From Flavobacteriaceae bacterium (GTDB lineage Bacteria > Bacteroidota > Bacteroidia > Flavobacteriales > Flavobacteriaceae), in the NCBI GenBank assembly GCA_029248455.1, contig JAQWJH010000112.1, positions 1 to 33,707 of the forward strand: DNA of 33,707 nucleotides, given 5' to 3'. Below are positions 9,566-19,776 of this stretch, one piece after another (position 1 is the first letter of the stretch; each line of letters starts with the position of its first letter). The translations under genes and the position numbers were made by a program. The notes below the pieces were generated by a model. The model did not search any database, was not told the origin of the DNA, and was given only the letters and a program-made list of their open reading frames with translations.

Positions 9566-11038
9566 ATGAAAAACTTATTAAAACTCTTATCCTTAAAGTT
9601 AGTTGCTTCAATTTTAGGTCTTTTAAGTTCAATAATTACGGTTTATATTTTTGGAGCTACAAGATTAATAGAAATTTATTTTGCTGCCCAAACTTTAATT
9701 TATTTAGTAGCATCATTAACCCAAAGTGGTCAATTGGCTGAGGTTTTTCTACCTGAATATCATAGATTAAATAAAATCTCTAAAAAAATAAGTTTTAATG
9801 CTTTAAATGTTGTTATAAACCGATTTTTCATATGGGGTGTTGCTATTTCATTAATGATCTTCTTAGCAGCACCTATTCTTATGAAATTGACAGTACCTGG
9901 TTTTAGTTTAGCTGAACAGGAAGAGGCTATTTTAATTTTCAGGTTTCTATTACCTTATTTATTACTACAGTTTTTTAATTCTTTTATTATTACCGTTTTA
10001 AATGCAGAAAAAAAATATGGAAGAGCTGAGTTAATTGGGCTGGTAAATATTACTATTAATATTTTAATGTTGATTATTTATCACCAAACTCTTGGTATAT
10101 GGGTGTTGGTTATCTCAGCTCTAATAGGGAAATTTTTGGAATTTTTATTTTATTTAATTCAGTTATATAAAATCGGATATAAATATAATTTCATCTTTTC
10201 GATTAAAGAATTCAACCATTTGTTTTTTTTTAGTACAATGAAAAGTACAATTATGTATGTAGGTGCTACTCAAATTTATAATATGGTTCTAACCGCTAGT
10301 ATTTCTTTTCTTCCAGAGGGTACATTTGCAGTTTTTAAATATGTTAGTAATTTAGGTAATAAAGTATATAATGTATTTATCCAGCCGTTTATCGTCTTGT
10401 TTTTCACACGGTTTTCATTGCTAACGCAACAAATGAAAGATACTAAGGAAGAAGTTGTTAAAAATATCGTTGGTATTGTTAGTGCCAATATAGTTATTTT
10501 AATTGGCACAATATTGTTAGGAGATATTATCATTGATCTGATTTGGGGTGGTAATAAATTTGATATTGATGATGTAAAACTTGCATACGTTTTTTTAATT
10601 TTTAACGTTTTAGCAATTTTCATTACTAGTTTAGGAAGTATTTATAGAAAAATGGCTATTTCACATGGGAAAGGAAAAGTTTTATATACGTATTGGACAT
10701 TTTCGCAAATACTGTCAGCTGGATTTGCATATATTTTAATTAAATACTTTAGTGTTGTTGGTATTTATATTTTAATGCCGTTAAATGCTTTTTTTATGGC
10801 TGTAGTAAGTTATTTTGTATATATAAAGATTAAAAAATCGAATTATGGTTTAATTAAAAATTATGTACCGGAATTATTGCTTATTGGCTTAGCATCAACA
10901 ATTAAATATTTAGGAGAATTTTATATTAAACCGTTATTTAACAAAGAATATTTAATCGCTTTTTTTGTTCTTACCACATTACTGCTATCATTATATCCAG
11001 TCTTGGTTATTTATAAAAAAATGAGAGTTAGTGAATAA
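9566..11038 (+). CDS. Polysaccharide flippase, Wzx/MurJ-like multi-pass membrane protein
   Basis: About 490 aa with many hydrophobic segments; FGATRLIEIYFAAQTL, LLPYLLLQFFNSFIITVLNAEKKYGRAELIGLVNI similar to MurJ/MATE-type exporters. Confidence 0.8.
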   Translation: MKNLLKLLSLKLVASILGLLSSIITVYIFGATRLIEIYFAAQTLIYLVASLTQSGQLAEVFLPEYHRLNKISKKISFNALNVVINRFFIWGVAISLMIFLAAPILMKLTVPGFSLAEQEEAILIFRFLLPYLLLQFFNSFIITVLNAEKKYGRAELIGLVNITINILMLIIYHQTLGIWVLVISALIGKFLEFLFYLIQLYKIGYKYNFIFSIKEFNHLFFFSTMKSTIMYVGATQIYNMVLTASISFLPEGTFAVFKYVSNLGNKVYNVFIQPFIVLFFTRFSLLTQQMKDTKEEVVKNIVGIVSANIVILIGTILLGDIIIDLIWGGNKFDIDDVKLAYVFLIFNVLAIFITSLGSIYRKMAISHGKGKVLYTYWTFSQILSAGFAYILIKYFSVVGIYILMPLNAFFMAVVSYFVYIKIKKSNYGLIKNYVPELLLIGLASTIKYLGEFYIKPLFNKEYLIAFFVLTTLLLSLYPVLVIYKKMRVSE

Positions 11039-11101
11039 TGATAAATAAGTAAATTAATTACATTATTTAATAAATATCAATACAATAATTTGCTTGGGAA
11101 A

Positions 11102-12127
11102 ATGAACACAAAAACATATAATTATTACGCATCCTTCCCATCTACTAAATTTGATATAGACAAGGAAAATCCATTCTTAATTATCGTCGATAATGAAATG
11201 GAAACACTCGGTTGGAAAAGTAAAATTATAAATTTCAAGTTTATTCCACTTTTTTTAAACAGGAACAAAATTAATTTTTTGTGGTTTCATTGGCCAGAAA
11301 GCATATGGAGAAGCAATAGATTATTTATGAAACTTATTAAGGCCTATGTTTTTATTTTAAAGTTACATTTTGCCAAATTAATGGGATATCAAATAATATG
11401 GTCTTCACACAATGTTATGCCTCATACACTAGAAAATTCAAATTTTGAATATTTCATGAGAAAATTTTTAGTGAACAATGTTAGTTTGGTAGTAGGACAT
11501 TCAAGAAATACTGAAAATTCACTAAATAAAAAAAAATTAATTCCATTTAAATATACTTTATGTTTACATGGTACTTATGATAATTTATATGAAAAGGATA
11601 ATAAAAACATAACAAGAAAATTCCTAGGGTTTAATAAAAATGATAAGATTATTTTAATTAAAAGTGGAAGAACAAAAAAGAATTTTGATGCAGCTTGTAA
11701 TTTTTTTAGTTCAATTAAGAATGAAAAATTTAATAACATTAAGTTTATTATAATCGGTAATGAAATCGAAACCAAACATGCTGATTATTTTGTCTCTGGG
11801 TGGCTAACTAATAGTGACTTGGGAGCATATCACAAAATCTCTGATTATGTGTGTTTACCGTACACTAATATCACTTGCTCTGGCGCATATTTTCTTTCAC
11901 TGACTTTTAATAAGCCTGTTATAGCTCCAAATTCAGATTTTTTTAATATGCATACACATAATGACACTTCGGTATTGTATGATAGTTCAAACGAGCTTAG
12001 AAAAAAACTTAAACTTATAGATGCTGATAAAATAAAAATTAATTACGGCTTAATTTCAAATTTAAAAAATGAGTTTAAGTGGTCAGACTCTTTGAACATT
12101 CTTGTGGGTGTATTAAATAAATTTTAA
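11102..12127 (+). CDS. Glycosyltransferase (GT-B fold, GT4-like)
   Basis: WFHWPESIW, IIWSSHNVMPHT, ADYFVSGWLTNSDLGAYHKISDYVCLPYTNITCSGAYFLSLTFNKPVIAP; ORF track uses TTG 11090, ATG 11102 looks better. Confidence 0.7.
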   Translation: MNTKTYNYYASFPSTKFDIDKENPFLIIVDNEMETLGWKSKIINFKFIPLFLNRNKINFLWFHWPESIWRSNRLFMKLIKAYVFILKLHFAKLMGYQIIWSSHNVMPHTLENSNFEYFMRKFLVNNVSLVVGHSRNTENSLNKKKLIPFKYTLCLHGTYDNLYEKDNKNITRKFLGFNKNDKIILIKSGRTKKNFDAACNFFSSIKNEKFNNIKFIIIGNEIETKHADYFVSGWLTNSDLGAYHKISDYVCLPYTNITCSGAYFLSLTFNKPVIAPNSDFFNMHTHNDTSVLYDSSNELRKKLKLIDADKIKINYGLISNLKNEFKWSDSLNILVGVLNKF

Positions 12128-12157
12128 AAATATGTTAATAAAAAGCATAAAAATAAA

Positions 12158-13789
12158 ATGAATAATAAATTTAAAATAGGACTTTTAATTTCTAATAACG
12201 ATTTAAGCTGCAGTAATTACAATTTAATTGATTCCCTGTCAAAAAATAAGGATATTGAAATAATTGTGCTTTATTCTAAATTATCAAAAAATAAGGAAAA
12301 ATTTTTTAGAAAATATATTTTAAAATTAACTAGGAAAAAAATTAATGCATTGTTTTTTCATTGTATAATAACAATTGAAAAATATATATTTAAATTAATT
12401 TATAAGAACACAGAAAATACATATGATTTAAAGACTTTAAATTTAAAAACTATATTTATCAATCCTGTTTTTTCAAAATCAGGATTATTTATAAGTTATG
12501 ATGAGAAAAATATTAAAATATTAAAAAATCTATCTTTAAACTTGATTATAAGGGTTAATACACCTGGTATTTATAAAGGAGATATACTAAATGTATCTAA
12601 AATCGGCATATTATCATTTCATCATGGAGACAACAATTGGAATAGAGGCGGCCCTGCTGCTTTTTGGGAGGTTTATAAAAAGAAAGATGCAACTGGTTTT
12701 ATAATACAGTTATTAACTTCTGAATTAGATGCAGGAAAAGTTATATGTAGAGGAGAATACATGACAAAAGAGTTTTATTATACTAATAAACAGAAATTAT
12801 TAAATGACTCTTACTATCACATGGAAAAGGTAATAAATAATATAATTGCTGGAAATAAAATTAAGATTGAAGATCAATACCCCTTTGATGGTGAAATATT
12901 AAAGATCCCAAATTTCAAAATAACATTTCATTATTTTGTTTTATTTATTTTAAAATTATGTAATAAAGCTTTCAGGAAATTATTTCCAAAACAAAGAATT
13001 TGGTCTATTTATTTTAGTAGAACAAGTTTTAAAAATTTAAAATTTAAGAAAGCTATTAAAATAAAAAATCCAACTGGTAAATGGTTTGCCGATCCTTTTG
13101 TCTATAAATTTAAAGAATCTTCATTTATATATTTTGAAGAGTTTAATGTAAAAGACAATATTGGATCAATTTCATGTATTGAACTGTTAAATGATAATTC
13201 TTACAAATATCTTGGCCAAGTTGTTAAAGAAAAATTTCATCTTTCATATCCTTTCTTGTTTGATTTTAAGGGCGTAATTTATATGGTGCCTGAGTCATCA
13301 AAAGACAATTCTATAAGACTTTACAAATGTGTGTCTTTTCCTTTGAAATGGACTTATCAATATAATTTAATGGATAATATTAATGCCGCTGACACAAATA
13401 TATTTTTCCACGATAATAAATATTGGCTGACTACAAACGTAGATCCAACAAATAAAGGAGACCAGAACTCGATTTTAAATTGTTATTATTCTGATAGTCC
13501 AATTTCTAAAGAGTGGATTGAGCACAATAATAATCCAATACAGTTCAGAAATGGCGCAAGAAATGCAGGTTATGTAAATAATAAAAACATCAAAATCAGT
13601 CAAAAGTTTTCATTTAATGAATATGGAAAGTCTTTGGAAATTTCAGAAATAGAGGAATTGAATATTAATAGTTATAAAGAAAAGAAGCTTCACGAAATTC
13701 ATCCAAAATTTTTTAAGAATGCTATTGGAATTCATCACCTTTCGTCTAATGATGAATACACGGTTTTTGATGTCAAAAGTTACAAGTAA
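12158..13789 (+). CDS. Two-domain protein: divergent formyltransferase-like N-terminus + GINT1-N-like (glucosamine inositolphosphorylceramide transferase type) C-terminal domain
   Basis: N-term ILSFHHGDNNWNRGGPAAFWEVY...TGFIIQLLTSELDAGKVICRGEY; C-term GKWFADPFVYKFKESSFIYFEEF...YPFLFDFKGVIYMVPESS...AADTNIFFHDNKYWL. Confidence 0.7.
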   Translation: MNNKFKIGLLISNNDLSCSNYNLIDSLSKNKDIEIIVLYSKLSKNKEKFFRKYILKLTRKKINALFFHCIITIEKYIFKLIYKNTENTYDLKTLNLKTIFINPVFSKSGLFISYDEKNIKILKNLSLNLIIRVNTPGIYKGDILNVSKIGILSFHHGDNNWNRGGPAAFWEVYKKKDATGFIIQLLTSELDAGKVICRGEYMTKEFYYTNKQKLLNDSYYHMEKVINNIIAGNKIKIEDQYPFDGEILKIPNFKITFHYFVLFILKLCNKAFRKLFPKQRIWSIYFSRTSFKNLKFKKAIKIKNPTGKWFADPFVYKFKESSFIYFEEFNVKDNIGSISCIELLNDNSYKYLGQVVKEKFHLSYPFLFDFKGVIYMVPESSKDNSIRLYKCVSFPLKWTYQYNLMDNINAADTNIFFHDNKYWLTTNVDPTNKGDQNSILNCYYSDSPISKEWIEHNNNPIQFRNGARNAGYVNNKNIKISQKFSFNEYGKSLEISEIEELNINSYKEKKLHEIHPKFFKNAIGIHHLSSNDEYTVFDVKSYK

Positions 13790-13844
13790 TTGTTTGTAAT
13801 TCGTCATATATTTAATATTTTGAATTATTAAATTCTATCTACCA

Positions 13845-14399
13845 ATGAAAAAAATAATTGTAAAAATACTTTCTGTTATAATTTCTTTTGAGGATTATCT
13901 GATACAAAATTTTATAATGCATATGCCTATAATGAAAATAAGATATATAGTACTTAAGTTAAAATTTAAATCTATCGGAAAAAATACGAGTTTTCTTATG
14001 GGTCTTGGGTATAGGAATCCAAAAAATATTGTCATTGGTTCAAACACAGTTATAAATAAAAATGTATTGTTGGATGGAAGAGGAGGTAAATTAATTATTG
14101 GTAACAATGTTGATATTGCTCAAGAAACAAATATTTGGACTCTGCAGCACGATCCAAATTCTAACTCACATAATTCTATTGGAGATAATGTAACAATTGA
14201 AGATTATGTGTGGATTGCATCTCGTGTCACTATTTTACCGGGTGTCAAAATAGGTAAGGGGGCAGTTATAGCTTCTGGAGCTGTTGTAACAAAAAATGTT
14301 TCTAATCTAACAATCGTTGGAGGAATACCTGCAAAAAAAATTGGAATCAGAAAAAATAATTTAAGTTATAGTTTAAATTATAAGCCTCTATTCAAATAA
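13845..14399 (+). CDS. Hexapeptide-repeat acyltransferase (LbH, WbbJ-like)
   Basis: IVIGSNTVINKNVLLDGRGGKLIIGNNVDIAQETNIWTLQHDPNS...DYVWIASRVTILPGVKIGKGAVIASGAVVTKNV left-handed beta-helix repeats. Confidence 0.9.
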   Translation: MKKIIVKILSVIISFEDYLIQNFIMHMPIMKIRYIVLKLKFKSIGKNTSFLMGLGYRNPKNIVIGSNTVINKNVLLDGRGGKLIIGNNVDIAQETNIWTLQHDPNSNSHNSIGDNVTIEDYVWIASRVTILPGVKIGKGAVIASGAVVTKNVSNLTIVGGIPAKKIGIRKNNLSYSLNYKPLFK

Positions 14400-14407
14400 A
14401 TATAGAT

Positions 14408-15598
14408 TTGAAAAGTACAATTATTTTAATGGCTAATTTTTATAAACCTCATATAGGAGGAGTTGAAAATTCTCTTTATTATTTGTCTAAAGAATATATC
14501 AAATTAGGCTATAAAGTAATAATATTAGTAAGTGATTCAGGCCTAACCAAAAAAGATAGGTTACCTTTTTATGAAAAAGTAAATAATTCTCTTGAAATTT
14601 TTAGATTTAGAACCTATTTTCCAAAATTCTATTTAGATTACTTATTAAAGTTTCCGTTTGAATTATTAAGAATTAAAAAAATAGTTTCTTTTTTAATGAA
14701 TGATAGATCTATTAAAAAAATTATTTCTAGACATTGGATTACATCACTAGGTACCATAATTTCAAGGAATAAAGTAACCTATGTTGTTCCTGGGATAGCT
14801 ATAAATCAAGATCTTCTTTCCACAAAAGATATTAAGTCTAGAATGATAAATTTATTAGCTATCAAACCTCAAATTTTTCTACAGAAATTTGCGTTAAAAA
14901 AATCTAAACTTGTTGTTTTTAGCAAGAATATGAAAAATCAAATATTAGATTTTCTTAAAAACCAGATTAAATTAATAGAGATATATGATCCAGGAGTTGA
15001 TTGTGATAAATTTGAAAGTCAAATAAATCCAAATATTCGCGAAAAATATAATATTCCTGATAATAGTTTTACTTTTCTTGTTGTGGGTAGATTAATTAAA
15101 GATAAAGCAATTCAATATGCTATTGAAGCCTTAAGTCTCTTAGAAAATAAAAATACACATTTACTGATAGTTGGAGAAGGTCCTGAAAGAAATTTTCTTG
15201 AAACCTTGACTAAAAAATTAAATATTGATAACAGGGTAATTTTTGTCGGAAAAATTAAAAAACATATAGAGAATTTTTATTTTGCATCTGATTGCTATTT
15301 AATGACATCTGTAAAAGAAACTTTTGGACAAACAATTTTAGAAGCTTTGGCATCTGGAATTCCTGTCATTGGGTGGAAAAGTGGTGGTGTCATTAAGACA
15401 GCAACCTCAGAAATTATAAAAAACAATATAAACGGTTATTTAATCGATTTTAAACAAAAGAAGTTAATAATGGCCATGGAAGACATAAGTAATTCTTCAA
15501 AAAATGAGATTAATATGTTCAGATTGAATAACAAGGCCCTTGCAAAGAAAAAATATTCTTGGAAATTAATTGCTTCAAAATTAATTAATGAAAAATAA
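14408..15598 (+). CDS. Glycosyltransferase family 4 protein
   Basis: FYKPHIGGVENSLYYL, FLVVGRLIKDKAIQYAIEAL, LLIVGEGPERNFLETL, SVKETFGQTILEALASGIPVIGWKSGG; TTG start retained because the first beta strand STIILMANF would otherwise be lost. Confidence 0.88.
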   Translation: MKSTIILMANFYKPHIGGVENSLYYLSKEYIKLGYKVIILVSDSGLTKKDRLPFYEKVNNSLEIFRFRTYFPKFYLDYLLKFPFELLRIKKIVSFLMNDRSIKKIISRHWITSLGTIISRNKVTYVVPGIAINQDLLSTKDIKSRMINLLAIKPQIFLQKFALKKSKLVVFSKNMKNQILDFLKNQIKLIEIYDPGVDCDKFESQINPNIREKYNIPDNSFTFLVVGRLIKDKAIQYAIEALSLLENKNTHLLIVGEGPERNFLETLTKKLNIDNRVIFVGKIKKHIENFYFASDCYLMTSVKETFGQTILEALASGIPVIGWKSGGVIKTATSEIIKNNINGYLIDFKQKKLIMAMEDISNSSKNEINMFRLNNKALAKKKYSWKLIASKLINEK

Positions 15599-16811
15599 AG
15601 GTTTAAAATTTTTATTAGTTTTCATAATTATATCCTTGGTTAATGATTTCTGGGGGAATGTTATTGGGGTTCCAACTCTTAATCAAATCTTTTTGGCTGT
15701 TATTATTTTTAATTTTAGATTCAAAAAGATCTCATCCTTACACACTTCATTAAAAAAAATTCATTTGTTGTTAAGGTTTTATATAATTCTACTTATTCTC
15801 AACGCTATTGTTACTTATGGACAATATAGTTCAGGAATCACTGTTCATACGACTATAATTAAATCAATAATTATAATTTGTTTATCTCCTTATTTAAAAG
15901 ATGTGTCAAGTTTAGATATTAAGTATTTTATTAAATATTTATTTTATTCGCTTTTGATTTTGGTTTTTTTACCAGGTCTTCTAGAACTGTATTTAAATAA
16001 AAATATAATGAGTTTCGCTGGCGGGTTGAGTGATGAAGTATTTTATATAAGAGCATTTACTAATGATAAAGTAGATTTTGGTTTCAATTTAATTATGCTT
16101 ATAGGGGTATCTTTTGTTCGTTATAATAACAACTTAAATTCTATAAAAAAATACTTTTATATTATCGTTTCAATAATTTCTACGGTATTACTGATCTTTT
16201 CATTTTCATCAACTAATATCTTAGGATTAATTTTAAGTGCTTTTATATACTTATTTTTTATTTCTAAAAATAAAATTCGTAGTCTATTAATAATTTTTTC
16301 CTTTGGCTTAATAACTTTTTATGCAACCCAAAAATACCATTATATATTTATAGAAAAGTACATTTTAACATCTGTTAAAGCAGAAAATTCAGAAGAATTT
16401 AGATCTATTGCGTTAAAAGAAAGTTATAATTTGTTTTTAGAATCACCATTTTTTGGATATGGTGCTGAGTCCAATGGATATTTATTGAGAGAGAGATTAA
16501 GATTGTCGTCCTCATACAAGACAATTAGCTCCCATAATATTATTACAGAATTTACAAATTTTGGATTAATCGGTGCTCTACCAATTTTACTGGTTTTTAT
16601 TTATGTCTTTTTTAGGGTTTATAAACAAAGAAAAAATATTTCACCCTTATTTATAATTTTTATCTTTCTTACAGGTCCACTTATAGCAAGGTTACTTTTT
16701 TATTTCCATAGATTTGACAGGTCATTATATGTGATTTGGATTTTATTAGGTACAGTCATTATTTACAATCATAGAAATGATATCAAAATACAAAGTAGGA
16801 ATAATAGTTAG
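15588..16811 (+). CDS. O-antigen polymerase/ligase-like multi-pass membrane protein (Wzy-like)
   Basis: About 407 aa very hydrophobic; ESPFFGYGAESNGYLL...SSHNIITEFTNFGLIGALPILL is the Wzy_C/O-antigen ligase-type motif. Confidence 0.82.
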   Translation: MKNKGLKFLLVFIIISLVNDFWGNVIGVPTLNQIFLAVIIFNFRFKKISSLHTSLKKIHLLLRFYIILLILNAIVTYGQYSSGITVHTTIIKSIIIICLSPYLKDVSSLDIKYFIKYLFYSLLILVFLPGLLELYLNKNIMSFAGGLSDEVFYIRAFTNDKVDFGFNLIMLIGVSFVRYNNNLNSIKKYFYIIVSIISTVLLIFSFSSTNILGLILSAFIYLFFISKNKIRSLLIIFSFGLITFYATQKYHYIFIEKYILTSVKAENSEEFRSIALKESYNLFLESPFFGYGAESNGYLLRERLRLSSSYKTISSHNIITEFTNFGLIGALPILLVFIYVFFRVYKQRKNISPLFIIFIFLTGPLIARLLFYFHRFDRSLYVIWILLGTVIIYNHRNDIKIQSRNNS

Positions 16812-17883
16812 TCGAATCGATTTTGGGGCTGCCGAATTATTAGAAGTTAATTTAGCTATTGAATTATCTAAATTAGGTTTAGAAGTTTTTTTGTTACCTC
16901 AATATTCAGAAAAAAAGTTTAATGATTTAAAATATGAGAAAAAAATAAAAAATAATAATTTAAAAATTATCAGATTAAATTTTGATATGCCTATAAAATT
17001 TATTGCTAATATTCAAAAAATTAGAGATCTAAAATTAGAATTTATTATTTCTCATAATAAAGGGGGGGATATCATTGGAACATTAATATCAATTTTTAGT
17101 AAAACCAAACACATTAAAGCATTTCATGAGTATTATAATAATAAAATTAATCTTTCCGTTATTAATATGTTATGGAAAATTTCTCTAAGGCTGGTAAATT
17201 TTACCTTTCACATCTCTTCATATGTTCAAAAAAAAAATATAGCCACCTTTAAATTAAACAATAATAAATCAAATGTAATTGATAACGCAATTCACTTTAA
17301 AGAAACAAATACTCCATTTTCATTAGAAAGATTCTCTTTACCAAAAAATAAAAAAATTATTTTATCTATTGCAAGGGTGGTAGAATACAAAGGTTATAAA
17401 CATAATCTAGATATTTTAATTCCTATTCTCAAGAATCGAGAAGATTCAATTTATGTGTTTGCAGGAGATAATTCTGAGGATTTATCATTTTTTAATAAAA
17501 TAAATGAAATAATTATAAATAATAATTTACAAAACAAAGTATTTTATTTAGGTCAAATAAATAATGTGATTGGTTTAATGAAAAAATCAAAAGTACTAAT
17601 ACATTTTCCTGAAAGAGAAGGATTCGGTTTAATTATATTAGAGGCATTGTTTGCTAATTTACCTATTGTAGCTTCTGAGGTTGGAGGGATTCCAGAATTG
17701 TTACATAACACTTTTTATAAGCCACTCTCACTATCAAATACTTCAAATGCACGAAAAACTATTGAAAAGTATTTAGATTCAAATGATATTATAAATCATG
17801 ACATAGAAAAAATTAAGAATAAATATTCTCATTCTAGGAGAGCAAAAAACATTTATAAAATTTTTGATAAACTATCAATTTAA
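16777..17883 (+). CDS. Glycosyltransferase family 4 protein
   Basis: ILSIARVVEYKGYKHNLDIL, HFPEREGFGLIILEALFANLPIVASEVGGIPELL. Confidence 0.85.
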   Translation: MISKYKVGIIVSRIDFGAAELLEVNLAIELSKLGLEVFLLPQYSEKKFNDLKYEKKIKNNNLKIIRLNFDMPIKFIANIQKIRDLKLEFIISHNKGGDIIGTLISIFSKTKHIKAFHEYYNNKINLSVINMLWKISLRLVNFTFHISSYVQKKNIATFKLNNNKSNVIDNAIHFKETNTPFSLERFSLPKNKKIILSIARVVEYKGYKHNLDILIPILKNREDSIYVFAGDNSEDLSFFNKINEIIINNNLQNKVFYLGQINNVIGLMKKSKVLIHFPEREGFGLIILEALFANLPIVASEVGGIPELLHNTFYKPLSLSNTSNARKTIEKYLDSNDIINHDIEKIKNKYSHSRRAKNIYKIFDKLSI

Positions 17884-17898
17884 AAAAACCTGCAAAAT

Positions 17899-19776
17899 AT
17901 GTGTGGAATATGTGGTCAATTTAATTTTAATGAATCTAGAATTATTAAAAAGGACTTTGTTGCTGTTAATGATTCATTAATTCATCGAGGTCCAGATAAT
18001 GGTTCGATAAAAGTATTTGAAAATGTCGCACTAGGTCATAGAAGACTTAGTATTATAGATTTATCTGATAACGCTAATCAGCCAATGTCTAGCCATGATG
18101 AAAGATATTTTATTGTATTTAACGGTGAGGTTTATAATTTTCTGGATATAAAAAAAGATTTAGAAATAAATGGAATTAAATTTTATACGAAATCAGACAC
18201 AGAGGTTATATTAAATGCATACATGCATTATGGTGATAAATGTTTTTCAATGTTTAACGGAATGTTCGCCTTAGCAATTTATGATAATATTAAAAAAGAA
18301 TTAATCCTTGTTAGAGATCAATTTGGAATTAAACCAATTTATTTCTATCAAGACGATAACAAGTTAATTTTTTCGTCTGAAAAAAAGGCAATATTAAAAT
18401 CTAAAGATGTAATCCTTAACATAAACAAACAAGCACTTTTAGAATATATGTGGTATGGAAATCCTTTAGGAAATAATACTTTTTACAGAGAGATTAACGA
18501 ATTGGAGCCTGGAAATATTATTAAAATATCAAAAGATAAAATAACAAACTTTAAATATTTTAATATTAACTCGATAAAGGAAATAGATATTTCAGAGCAG
18601 GAAGCTATAAATAGGATTAAATATTTATTTGAAGAGAGTGTAAAACGGCATTTAATAAGTGACGTTCCAGTTGGTGTTTTTTTAAGCGGAGGTATAGATT
18701 CATCCGCAATTACCGCCTATGCCTCAAAACATTATAAAGGTAAACTGAAAACTTTTAGTATCTGTTTTGATTATGATAAAGGTGTGAATGAGTTAAGCTT
18801 GGCATCTAAAGTTGCAAAAAAATTTGGTACTGACCATACTGAGGTTAAAATTTCAGGAGATGATTTAATTAATGTATTAGAATCTCTTGATATGTCTCAT
18901 GACGAACCTTTTGGGGATGCTGCAAATATTCCATTATATTTAATATCTAAAAAATTAAAAGGTAAAATAAAAGTAGTTCTTCAAGGGGATGGAGGTGATG
19001 AATTCTTTGGAGGATACAGTAGATATAATACTATTAAAAATAAAAATAAATGGAAAATTCTTTCGTTTTTACCAAAACTAATTGAATTAATTCAAACAGA
19101 AAATACTAAAATATTAAGATTTCAAAGATTTATTGACGCAATCACTCAAAAAAATCAATATGTAAGGAATGCACTTTTGCTTACCATGGAATCCAAATAT
19201 AGAAATCCAATAAAAGTATTTAATGAATCTATGAAAAATGAACTAAAAAAACTTAATCCATTTGAAAGATATAAGGACATATATTGTAAATATCCTAAAA
19301 TTTTAGATTATAGTCAAGCATTATTCTTCACAGATTCTCAAATAGTTTTAAAAGACACTTTTTTTGAAAAAGTAGATAAATCTACTATGGCTAACTCTAT
19401 GGAAATTAGAATTCCTTTTTTAGATAAAGAATTAACTGAATTTGCTTTAAGTTTACCTGCTAAATTGAAAACAAAAAAAGGAGTACCAAAATATTTGTTA
19501 AAAAAAGCTTTTAAAAATTTAATTCCAGATGAAATTTTATATGGTAGTAAAAAAGGTTTTGGAGTCCCTTATGGATACTGGCTTAAAACATCACTAAAAG
19601 AATATTTTTTAACACAATTAAATACAGATCATGTTAAAAATTTTATTGATATTAAAGTTGTTGAAAAAATGTTTTATGAACATCTAAGAGATAAAGGAAA
19701 TCATGGTTTTTTGTTATGGAAAGTTTTAATACTTTCCATTTGGTTAAATAAAAATAAAAGAATATTTAATGTCTAA
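17899..19776 (+). CDS. asnB: Glutamine-hydrolysing asparagine synthase-like amidotransferase
   Basis: MCGICGQFNF with N-terminal Cys, HRGPDNG, NGEVYNF, SDVPVGVFLSGGIDSSAITAY PPi-loop, GDGGDEFFGGYSRY. Confidence 0.93.
   Translation: MCGICGQFNFNESRIIKKDFVAVNDSLIHRGPDNGSIKVFENVALGHRRLSIIDLSDNANQPMSSHDERYFIVFNGEVYNFLDIKKDLEINGIKFYTKSDTEVILNAYMHYGDKCFSMFNGMFALAIYDNIKKELILVRDQFGIKPIYFYQDDNKLIFSSEKKAILKSKDVILNINKQALLEYMWYGNPLGNNTFYREINELEPGNIIKISKDKITNFKYFNINSIKEIDISEQEAINRIKYLFEESVKRHLISDVPVGVFLSGGIDSSAITAYASKHYKGKLKTFSICFDYDKGVNELSLASKVAKKFGTDHTEVKISGDDLINVLESLDMSHDEPFGDAANIPLYLISKKLKGKIKVVLQGDGGDEFFGGYSRYNTIKNKNKWKILSFLPKLIELIQTENTKILRFQRFIDAITQKNQYVRNALLLTMESKYRNPIKVFNESMKNELKKLNPFERYKDIYCKYPKILDYSQALFFTDSQIVLKDTFFEKVDKSTMANSMEIRIPFLDKELTEFALSLPAKLKTKKGVPKYLLKKAFKNLIPDEILYGSKKGFGVPYGYWLKTSLKEYFLTQLNTDHVKNFIDIKVVEKMFYEHLRDKGNHGFLLWKVLILSIWLNKNKRIFNV

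Noticed and set aside
9423-9632. Reverse-strand ORF of 69 aa
   Set aside because: Antisense to two plus-strand ORFs, low-complexity hydrophobic translation from AT-rich DNA.
13790-13844. Possible Bacteroidota promoter (TAnnTTTG -7) upstream of the hexapeptide acyltransferase
   Set aside because: TAATATTTTG has the wrong spacing and no -33 element was evident.
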